NCBI RefSeq assembly: GCF_029436685.1
Contig: NZ_JAROCY010000004.1
Coordinates: forward strand, 229,411 to 293,410
Direction of reading: 5' to 3'
From: Novosphingobium cyanobacteriorum
GTDB lineage: Bacteria; Pseudomonadota; Alphaproteobacteria; Sphingomonadales; Sphingomonadaceae
Length of the DNA stretch: 64,000 nt
Within the stretch, counting starts at the first letter, position 1, and the number at the start of each line of letters is the position of its first letter. Under the pieces are notes generated by a model, which saw only the letters and a list, made by a program, of their open reading frames with translations, had not been told where the DNA came from and did not search any database. A program made the translations under genes and the position numbers. Positions 36,681 to 43,616 of the stretch are shown in pieces.

Positions 36681-38279
36681 ATGATGGGCTTTGCCAAGAC
36701 ATTCCGTACCATGCTGCTGGCGGCGGGCGCCGTCGGCATCGGCACTGGCATGCCCGCCAAGGCCAAGGACGCCGAGGTGACGGTAGCGATCGATGCGGCA
36801 CGCCAGGGCCCGGTGATCGACCGCAACATCTTCGGCCAGTTCGCCGAGCACCTGGGTACGGGCATCTACGGCGGGGTGTGGGTGGGCAAGGATTCCCCCA
36901 TCCCCAACGTGCGCGGCATTCGCAGCGACGTGGTGGGCGCGCTGAAGGCGCTGAGAGTGCCTAACGTGCGCTGGCCGGGCGGATGCTTTGCCGACGAATA
37001 CCACTGGCGCGATGGCATCGGCCCGGCGGACAAGCGCCGGGTGCAGATCAACAGCAACTGGGGCGGCGTGCCCGAATCCAACGCCTTCGGCACGCACGAG
37101 TTCATGGACTTTGCCGAGCAGATCGGCGCGGACGCCTATGTTTCGGTGAACATCGGATCGGGCACCGCCGCCGAAGCCGGGCAATGGCTGGAATACATCA
37201 CGGCCGAGAAGGACACCTCGCTGGCCAAGGAACGCGCCGCCAACGGCCATCCTGCGCCGTGGAAGGTGCCGATCCTGGGGCTGGGCAACGAGAACTGGGG
37301 CTGCGGCGGGGCGATGTCGGCCACGCACTATGTGGAGGAGATGAAGCGCTTCGCCAACTTCACGCGCAACTACAATCCGGCGCAGCGGCCGGACGTGAAC
37401 GGGGGCGCGGGCAAGATGAAGCGCATCGTCGTGGGCTGGGACAGCGACAAGCTGGATTACACGGAAGAGGTGATGAAGGCGTGGAAGGACCACGTCTATT
37501 CTTGGGATATCGAAGGGGTTTCGCTGCACAAGTACACCACCGGCGGCTGGCCACCGCACCTGCCGGCGACGGGATTTGGCAACGAGGACTATGCCATTGC
37601 GATCGCCGACACGCTGACCATGGACGACCTGCTGAACAGGCAGGCGGCGATCATGGACAAGTACGACCCGGAGAAGAAGCTGCTGATCGCCGTGGACGAA
37701 TGGGGCGCATGGCTCGCCCTCACGCCGGGCAGCAACCCCGGGTTCCTGCAGCAGCAGAATTCGATGCGCGACGCGGTGTTGGCTGCGCTGAACCTCAACA
37801 TCTTTGCCCGCCACGCCGACCGGGTGAAGATCGCCAACATCGCGCAGATGATCAACGTTCTGCAGGCGATGATCCTGACCGACGGCGGCAAGATGGTGCT
37901 GACCCCGACCTACCATGTGTTCAAGATGTACGTCCCGTTCCAGGACGCGCAGTTCACGCCGGTAACGTTCAATGCCGGCCAATATGTTTCCGGCGCGCAC
38001 AAGCTGCCGCGGGTGGATGCGATGGCCGCCAAGGACAAGAGCGGGCAGGTGTGGATCTCGCTGGTCAACATCGATCCCGATGCCGGGACGATCGTGACCC
38101 TGCCCGGATACCGCAGCGCCAGCGGCGAAGTGCTGACCGCGCCGAAGGTGGACAGCGTGAACAGCTTTGAGAAGCCCGCCGTGGTCACGCCACAGCCGGT
38201 TTCAGCGCGCAACGGCCCGCGCGGGCTGACCCTGATGCTACCGCCCCATTCGATCACCGTTCTCAAAGTGACGAGATAG
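36681..38279 (+). CDS. GH51 alpha-L-arabinofuranosidase
   Basis: 532 aa with signal peptide (ends near MPAKAKD); ATG 36684 is also possible. GH51 (beta/alpha)8 barrel: IDRNIFGQFAEHLG, RWPGGCFADEYHW, acid/base Glu204 in GLGNENWGCGG and nucleophile Glu340 in VDEWGAW, then the C-terminal jelly-roll ending LPPHSITVLKV. It releases terminal arabinofuranose from arabinoxylan or arabinan fragments in the periplasm. It is co-oriented 64 nt after the pentose porter, and its mRNA ends at a strong terminator. Confidence 0.93.
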   Translation: MMGFAKTFRTMLLAAGAVGIGTGMPAKAKDAEVTVAIDAARQGPVIDRNIFGQFAEHLGTGIYGGVWVGKDSPIPNVRGIRSDVVGALKALRVPNVRWPGGCFADEYHWRDGIGPADKRRVQINSNWGGVPESNAFGTHEFMDFAEQIGADAYVSVNIGSGTAAEAGQWLEYITAEKDTSLAKERAANGHPAPWKVPILGLGNENWGCGGAMSATHYVEEMKRFANFTRNYNPAQRPDVNGGAGKMKRIVVGWDSDKLDYTEEVMKAWKDHVYSWDIEGVSLHKYTTGGWPPHLPATGFGNEDYAIAIADTLTMDDLLNRQAAIMDKYDPEKKLLIAVDEWGAWLALTPGSNPGFLQQQNSMRDAVLAALNLNIFARHADRVKIANIAQMINVLQAMILTDGGKMVLTPTYHVFKMYVPFQDAQFTPVTFNAGQYVSGAHKLPRVDAMAAKDKSGQVWISLVNIDPDAGTIVTLPGYRSASGEVLTAPKVDSVNSFEKPAVVTPQPVSARNGPRGLTLMLPPHSITVLKVTR

Positions 38280-38342
38280 ACCCTGTGTGCCGGCAGCGGC
38301 CATCGACCCAACTCCCTCCTTGAGGTCGCTGCCATCAACTGA

Positions 38343-38380
38343 AAGGCCCGGAAGGCAAGATGCTTTCCGGGCCTTCTTTT
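38343..38380 (+). terminator. strong terminator after GH51
   Basis: An 11-bp perfect stem AAGGCCCGGAA (38343-38353) / TTCCGGGCCTT (38365-38375) with an 11-nt loop, followed by CTTTT. It sits between convergent GH51 and GH27 genes and may also slow transcription from the minus side. Confidence 0.85.
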
Positions 38381-38399
38381 CTGCAAAACGGACGGCGCC

Positions 38400-40298
38400 T
38401 TACCAGTCCAGCGCTGCCATGGCCCAGTTGACGGGGATATCCTGCATCACGGGGTGATCTCCTTCGGCGACAAGTTCGACGATGCGCGCGCCCTTGATCG
38501 GAACCTTGATCGGCACCGGCTGCTGCCCGCGTTTCATCCACGCGGACTGGAACATCCGTTTGCCGTCGACATGGACAGAGAAGCGCACTTGCGCGGCGAG
38601 ATCGGCGGTAGCGTCGTCCACACCGGCCAGGGCCGAAAAGGTGGCGAAGCCGTTGTTGCGGATTTCCAGGCGCGAATTGGCAAGGATGCCGATGCTGCTG
38701 GGATAGGTCTTGCCCGCCATCTTTGGCGTCTGGGCGAAAGGCGTGGCATCGGCGCGTGCGCCGCCCCAGCCGCCATAAAGCGGATGCTCGCCATCGCCGC
38801 GCGTTGAGCGCCAGGGCAGCAGGCCGCGATGGACGAGCGGATCCGCCATGGGGTGGACGATGCCATCGACCGCCGGGTTTACCGAGCCCGGCTGTTCGGA
38901 CAGGTATAGGCCCTGCGGGTGTTCGCGTACCCCGACGGCCTTGAACAGCAGGGTCTGGTGGCGGTCCAGATGGACAGGCGTTTCACCCTGGAACGATGAC
39001 CGGCCACCGTCCCAAAGGTCCGTTAGGGCAATGCTGCGGTCGACCCGGTATTTGAGGTGCGCGGCAGTGAGCTTCACATCGACTGGGCTGCCGCTGCGGT
39101 TGAACAGGGCGACCGCCTTGGTGCCATCGGCGAGAGTCTTGACGAAGATCTGCACTGTCTCGCCGTCATAGGCGAGCACCGCCTGGTTGCCCGCCTTGTC
39201 CTGATTCAGCGCGACAACGTGAGGATTGCCGAGCACCGAGACGAGGGCGGGCGTGGCCTTGCGCATGTCAAAACCAATGATCAGCGGCGAATTGAGCATG
39301 GCCCACAGCGTCATGTGCGAGCGCGCTTCGACCATGTGGTCCATGTCGAATTCGCCGCTGCCGACGAACAGCATGTCGGCATCGTTCCAACTGTTGGGGT
39401 GGGCATAGAGTTCGCGCCGCGATGCCGCATCAAGATTGTGCAGCATGCGTTCCCAATTGGGCGAAATGTCCTCGCTGGTGCGCGACATGTTTCCGACCTT
39501 GCCCGCCCAAGAACGGACGTCTGCCGCACCCCACAGACAGAGCGAGAAGACATAGTCGTTCGCGGGCCGTGTGCGGTGCATTGCATCGGCCACCTGCTGG
39601 TAAAGCACGCGGACGGTGGCGACATCGTTGTTGGGCAGGGTCTCGTAATCGATCAGCGGCCTTAACTCGCGGTAGCGGCCTGACGCGACGAGCGGGTTTT
39701 CCGCACTCATGGCGCGGATGCCGCAGCCATCCACCTTGACCAGGTCGAAGTTCCATTCGCCAAGGAAAAGCGCGATGTCCTGCTCGATATGGCCATAAAG
39801 CCCGACCTCGCGTTCGGCCACGGTGCCTTCGGGCTGGTTGGCGAACTGCGAGGTATAGGCCTGGCCGCAGGAATTGCGGCCGATGTCGGAATAGATCCCC
39901 GCCTTCAGGCCCATGGCGTGCAACCGATTGGTGAGAGGGCGGAAACTGCCGGCCTCATCCACGGTGCGGGCCGAAGGAAAGTTGGCGGTGCGGATCATCA
40001 GGCGGTTGTCGGTGGTGCGGCGGCGCAGCCACCAGCCGTCGTCGATATCGACATAGCGATAGCCGAGGCGGGCAAGGCCGGTATCGACCAGCGCCTGCGC
40101 CGCGGCCATCAGCTTGGTCTCGTCGACGTCGCTGTTGAAGGCGTTCCAGCTGTTCCAGCCCATGGGTGGCAGGGGCGCGTTGCCCCGGGCTGTGACGCTC
40201 CAGTGGCCGGTCGCATCAAGCGGCTTGTCGGCTGCGTATGCTGCGGTGGTCAGCATTGATGCTGCAAGCCATGCTGCGGCAATGTGGCGCCGCCTCAT
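38400..40298 (-). CDS. GH27 alpha-galactosidase / beta-L-arabinopyranosidase with NPCBM
   Basis: 632 aa with signal peptide (ends near TAAYAAD). GH27 barrel: LPPMGWNSWNAF, YRYVDIDDGWW, nucleophile Asp in FDLVKVDGCG, acid/base region MSRTSEDISPNW and LNSPLIIGFDMR. A C-terminal NPCBM-type sugar-binding domain (~480-625, YGGWGGARADAT to VELVAEGD) follows. GH27 members cleave alpha-galactosides or beta-L-arabinopyranosides, both plausible xylan side groups. The ATG overlaps the upstream CE1 esterase stop by 4 bp. No LacI-family operator was found upstream of the pair. Confidence 0.9.
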   Translation of the reverse strand: MRRRHIAAAWLAASMLTTAAYAADKPLDATGHWSVTARGNAPLPPMGWNSWNAFNSDVDETKLMAAAQALVDTGLARLGYRYVDIDDGWWLRRRTTDNRLMIRTANFPSARTVDEAGSFRPLTNRLHAMGLKAGIYSDIGRNSCGQAYTSQFANQPEGTVAEREVGLYGHIEQDIALFLGEWNFDLVKVDGCGIRAMSAENPLVASGRYRELRPLIDYETLPNNDVATVRVLYQQVADAMHRTRPANDYVFSLCLWGAADVRSWAGKVGNMSRTSEDISPNWERMLHNLDAASRRELYAHPNSWNDADMLFVGSGEFDMDHMVEARSHMTLWAMLNSPLIIGFDMRKATPALVSVLGNPHVVALNQDKAGNQAVLAYDGETVQIFVKTLADGTKAVALFNRSGSPVDVKLTAAHLKYRVDRSIALTDLWDGGRSSFQGETPVHLDRHQTLLFKAVGVREHPQGLYLSEQPGSVNPAVDGIVHPMADPLVHRGLLPWRSTRGDGEHPLYGGWGGARADATPFAQTPKMAGKTYPSSIGILANSRLEIRNNGFATFSALAGVDDATADLAAQVRFSVHVDGKRMFQSAWMKRGQQPVPIKVPIKGARIVELVAEGDHPVMQDIPVNWAMAALDW

Positions 40299-41374
40299 TT
40301 GGCCGCTCCCGACGCCAGATGCTGGCTGAAGAAGGGGACGACCTGAGCCTGGAAGCGGAAGGCGACGCGGCTGGTGTGATCGCCATCGTAAATGGTGAAG
40401 CTGTTGGCGATGCCATAGCGCAGCAGCGCTTCATGCAGGCGCGCGGTATCATCCTTCAGGCTGTCCTTGTCGCCCACATCCATGGCGATGGCGGCGTATC
40501 GGCGCAGGTTGCCGATGTATTGGTCGACAAAGGAAAGCGGGGCGTTGGCGGCCCATTTTGCGAGCACGTCATCGCGCGGCTTGCCATCGGGGCCAAGCGG
40601 CAGATCGAGGTAGAGCGGCGGGTTGGCGGGGTTGGGCGACCAGGCTGCGGCGGCCGCGAGCGTGCCGCGCTGCGCCCAGGGCAAGCTGGCGGAATCGGCA
40701 GGGCTCTTCATGGCGGCATAGGCCTGCATTGCTTCGGGCGAGAGGCCGAACAGGCCGCGCGCGGAGAGGCAACAGGGGCTCATCAGGTAAAGCGCGCCGA
40801 AGACGTCAGCATGCTTCATGCCGATGCGGGTGGCGCCGTAACCGCCCATCGAATGACCGACGAGGCCGCGGCTCGCGCGCGTTGCGAGAGTGCGGTAGTG
40901 GTTGTCGATATAGGCGACGAGATCGTGCGAAATGAAGCGCTCGTAATCGCCAGTGGTGACCGACGCGGAATACATCGAGCCGTTGTGCGCAGTCTTGCTG
41001 TCGGGGAAGACGAAGATCATCTCGTGCGCACCTTGGGCGAAGGCGCCTTCGATTACTTGCGGTACGTGGATCTCGCCGGTCCACTGGCGGGCGCCGATGG
41101 AATAGCCATGCAGGGCATAGACGACCGGATAGCGGCGGTGGGGGGCCTTGCCGTAGCTGGGCGGGAGGACGACGAGCACTTCGCGGTCGGCGCTGTCTCC
41201 TTCCAGCGCACCTTCCAGTGCGCGACCGTGAACGGTGATGCTCTCGATCTTCACCTTGGCCGCGCCGGCCACGGCGGCGGGGGCGGAGGTGTTCACCTGA
41301 GCGGTTGATGGTGGCGAGGCCGCCAGTGTGATGGCGAGCGCGGCAAGGCAGGACACGGCGCGGAATGGGCGCAT
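40295..41374 (-). CDS. secreted CE1-type esterase (feruloyl/acetylxylan esterase-like)
   Basis: 359 aa with signal peptide (ends near PSTAQV). Esterase-D/CE1 alpha-beta hydrolase: RRYPVVYALHGYSIG, HEMIFVFPDSK, nucleophile Ser in LVGHSMGGYGA, and a C-terminal Asp/His pair in DVGDKDSL and YDGDHTSRV. Such enzymes remove feruloyl or acetyl groups from arabinoxylan. It is transcribed with GH27, the two genes overlapping by 4 bp. A TTGTACG-containing box lies 20-31 nt upstream. Confidence 0.85.
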   Translation of the reverse strand: MRPFRAVSCLAALAITLAASPPSTAQVNTSAPAAVAGAAKVKIESITVHGRALEGALEGDSADREVLVVLPPSYGKAPHRRYPVVYALHGYSIGARQWTGEIHVPQVIEGAFAQGAHEMIFVFPDSKTAHNGSMYSASVTTGDYERFISHDLVAYIDNHYRTLATRASRGLVGHSMGGYGATRIGMKHADVFGALYLMSPCCLSARGLFGLSPEAMQAYAAMKSPADSASLPWAQRGTLAAAAAWSPNPANPPLYLDLPLGPDGKPRDDVLAKWAANAPLSFVDQYIGNLRRYAAIAMDVGDKDSLKDDTARLHEALLRYGIANSFTIYDGDHTSRVAFRFQAQVVPFFSQHLASGAAK

Positions 41375-41393
41375 GACAGGACTCTCCCGGAAT

Positions 41394-41405
41394 TATTGTA
41401 CGATC
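41394..41405. promoter_or_regulatory. TTGTACG box before the CE1-GH27 operon
   Basis: TATTGTACGATC resembles ATTTGTACGCAA upstream of the GntR gene (55618) and ATTTGTATGAGT upstream of the 57845 gene. It is a possible FCD-GntR operator half. The similarity is short. Confidence 0.3.
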
Positions 41406-41541
41406 TGTTGTGATAAAGCCGAGGTACAGATGACCGCTCTGAACGCGGATTCTGTGAGGATCGGCCCCGGCGTGCCTGTGTGCCACGGCTGCCAGACTCT
41501 TGTTTAGTCAGACTAGATTGCGGGCGGGCCGTGTCAAGCTG

Positions 41542-42555
41542 TCAGCGGCGCAGCGCCTGAAGAATGGTTGCGCGGATCTGGCCATAGCTGGCGCCATTGA
41601 TGTCGCGCAGGATGCCGCGCCGGTCTTCGGGCAGGTGGGCGAGGGGGTGGCCTTCGGGGCGGAAGACGTAGTGATCGAAGAAGGCGCGGAAGGCGGCGCG
41701 TTCGGCTTCGGGGCGCTCGGCGATGGCGATCATCGACAGCAGCATGGCGAGCAGCGGCGCATCTGGGCCGATGGCGGTGGCGTCCCACCAGTAGTTGAGC
41801 ATGACGTTCACCGGATCGCAGGCTTCGACCTGGTGCCACCACAGCTTGGGCAGGAACAGCGCATCGCCGGCAGCGAGCTCGACCGTGATGGCGCGGGCGC
41901 GGGCCTGTTCGAAGCGGGGATAGGTGGCGGGATCGCCAGCGGCGGAGGCTAGGCTGGCGGGCTGGCCGGCCATGGTCAGGTCAACCGGGCCGACGTAGAG
42001 ATCGCCGATGGCATCAGGTGGATAGAGCGTGAAGCGGCGCGAGCCGAGCAGTACGCAGGCGAGATTCTCGAACGCATCGTAATGTGCGGCGGCGGTGGAG
42101 GGGTTGCCGATCCACAGGCGCGGTTCGACCTGCGGCGGCACGATTGGCACACGGTTGGCTTCGGCAAAGCCGGGCAGGTAGGCAGGAGCGACGAGCGAGC
42201 CGAGGTAGGCGGTGGGCGCGGAGGGATCAGCGGCGTAGCGCAGGATCCGGTCGAAGGCCTCTGGCAGTGCAGCCTCGAGACGGGTGAAATTGAAGCCTGA
42301 TAGATCGCTGTTGTAGAAATAACGCCCACCGATGTCCGGAGGCGCGGTAAAGATCATTGGTTTGCGGCCGCTGTCGAAGGCGAGCAGGTAGTCGAACAGT
42401 GCCTGCGCGGATCGGGTGCCGGCGGAGCTTGCGGGCAGCTCTGCGCAGAGGCCGCGCAGCACGACAGGCCTGGCTTCCAGGATGACGTGCTGGTGGAAGG
42501 TCTCGGGCGCGGAGAGGGCGGCGTGGCCGCGGGGCAGTTCCTTGAGGCTTGGCAC
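41542..42555 (-). CDS. cupin_8/JmjC-like protein of the halogenase-SapC module
   Basis: 337 aa from GTG 42555, one nucleotide after the sapC stop; a TTG at 42612 would overlap sapC. JmjC-fold (cupin_8) protein: metal ligands in HYDAFENL (HxD) and the later His in LPKLWWHQVEA, plus RFTLYPPD and AGDALFLP. The HxD...H triad suggests an Fe(II)/2-oxoglutarate hydroxylase. Such proteins commonly accompany SapC, flavin halogenase and TonB receptor genes in sphingomonads and xanthomonads, but the substrate is not known to me. It is encoded directly behind sapC and divergently from the TonB receptor. Confidence 0.8.
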   Translation of the reverse strand: MPSLKELPRGHAALSAPETFHQHVILEARPVVLRGLCAELPASSAGTRSAQALFDYLLAFDSGRKPMIFTAPPDIGGRYFYNSDLSGFNFTRLEAALPEAFDRILRYAADPSAPTAYLGSLVAPAYLPGFAEANRVPIVPPQVEPRLWIGNPSTAAAHYDAFENLACVLLGSRRFTLYPPDAIGDLYVGPVDLTMAGQPASLASAAGDPATYPRFEQARARAITVELAAGDALFLPKLWWHQVEACDPVNVMLNYWWDATAIGPDAPLLAMLLSMIAIAERPEAERAAFRAFFDHYVFRPEGHPLAHLPEDRRGILRDINGASYGQIRATILQALRR

Positions 42556-42556
42556 G

Positions 42557-43261
42557 TCAGGCCCAGCTGGTCGCCAGGTTGCCGGCGAGGCGTTCGTTGC
42601 GGCGGCGGGCAAGCAGGCCGACCTGTTGCAGCGACAGGCGGATGCCCAGTGCGGCCTGCAGCCAGCCGGAGCGAAATAGTCTGATGATTCTACTGTCGTC
42701 GAGCGCGGAGAGTGCCTCGCCGCTCACCGTGTAGAGACCGTTCAGCGACATCGTCTCGCCATCGTCGAACGACAGCGTGATATCGACCGGTTCGACTAGG
42801 CGTTCCTGCACGAGCGTGGCGATGAACTGCTCGGTCTGCGCGGCGCCGCTCATGAGTTGGCCGATCGCGCGCTGGATCAGCCGCATATCGTCCGTAGGGG
42901 CGCCGGTGTGGTCGAACAGCGGGATCGTGCCACCAGCAGCGAAGCGGGGATGGGCGAGGTCCACGGCGATGTTGTCATCGGCGGCGAAGAAGCCCTGGCG
43001 CTGCAGGTCGTAGGGAAGAAACGCAGCGTTTCCAGTGTCTGCGCCCTCAACCAGAATCTCACCCTGCTTGAATCCGAACAGGGCAACGATTGCGAATCGA
43101 CCGGTGTCGGGCGACTTGGCGAGCATGACCGGGCAGCACGACGCAGCGCGTTCGACCTCGGAAACGACGATCTGCACCATGTGCGGATGATCGCCGCCAA
43201 GCGGGTGCATCGCGAGGGCGCGGTGCGCGTCCGTGTTGAGGATCTCTAGTTGCTCGGCCAT
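42557..43261 (-). CDS. SapC-family protein
   Basis: 234 aa from ATG 43261, with AGGAGAGG 3 nt upstream. SapC-family pattern: HRALAMHPLGGDHPHMVQIVVSE (start of the domain), CCPVMLAKSPDTGRFAIVALFGF, FLPYDLQRQGFF and a C-terminal FDDGETMSLNGLYTVSGEAL. No signal peptide or membrane helix. Named after a Campylobacter S-layer-locus gene, but its role in sugar loci is unknown. It is cytoplasmic by sequence and first of the sapC-cupin pair, divergent from the TonB receptor across a 355-nt region that holds an operator. Confidence 0.85.
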   Translation of the reverse strand: MAEQLEILNTDAHRALAMHPLGGDHPHMVQIVVSEVERAASCCPVMLAKSPDTGRFAIVALFGFKQGEILVEGADTGNAAFLPYDLQRQGFFAADDNIAVDLAHPRFAAGGTIPLFDHTGAPTDDMRLIQRAIGQLMSGAAQTEQFIATLVQERLVEPVDITLSFDDGETMSLNGLYTVSGEALSALDDSRIIRLFRSGWLQAALGIRLSLQQVGLLARRRNERLAGNLATSWA

Positions 43262-43616
43262 TCGCCTCTCCTGCTTTCCCACGCATTCTTCGCCGTTTAA
43301 GGCCTGGGGCTAGGCCGCCATGTGCGCGCTAACATGCCATGTGTAACGCCATCCGTGGGGTTTGTGCAACAGCCAGCAGGGCTTGCTCCATTGCGCAGAC
43401 AATTTAGTGTTGATAGCGCTACCTTCATCCGCTACACAGATCGGGCAAGGTGACGAACAGAGCGCCGGCATGGAGAGGCTTACCGGGTCACGACGCCCGG
43501 CATTTCCCTGCACGATCAGGCGCTGCCGTCCCGGCCCGTTGTTGCGGGCAGGTGGTATGGCCCGGTTCGTCTTCTTCCCGGGCGGGGGGGCCGTCAGAGA
43601 AAGCAGTGGAGAGGGT
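43262..43616. promoter_or_regulatory. divergent promoter region with long TonB-receptor leader
   Basis: 355 nt without a gene between sapC and the TonB receptor. It holds the LacI-family operator at 43412-43423, with TTGCGC (43391) and GCAGAC (43395-43400) just before it. Between the operator and the receptor start are ~190 nt of GC-rich sequence with small hairpins, e.g. GCCCG-TTGTTG-CGGGC at 43534-43549 and CCCGG/CCGGG around 43562-43581. A reading frame is open across it but lacks start and coding signals. Confidence 0.6.
43412..43423. promoter_or_regulatory. LacI-family operator before the TonB receptor operon
   Basis: GATAGCGCTACC, the exact reverse complement of the sites at 29073 and 35095. 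It lies 193 nt before the receptor start and 150 nt from sapC. It can control either or both divergent units. Confidence 0.85.

Noticed and set aside
43362..43616. An N-terminal extension of the TonB receptor by 85 codons
   Set aside because: The signal peptide and GGAGAGGG site place the start at 43617, and the extension would cover the operator.
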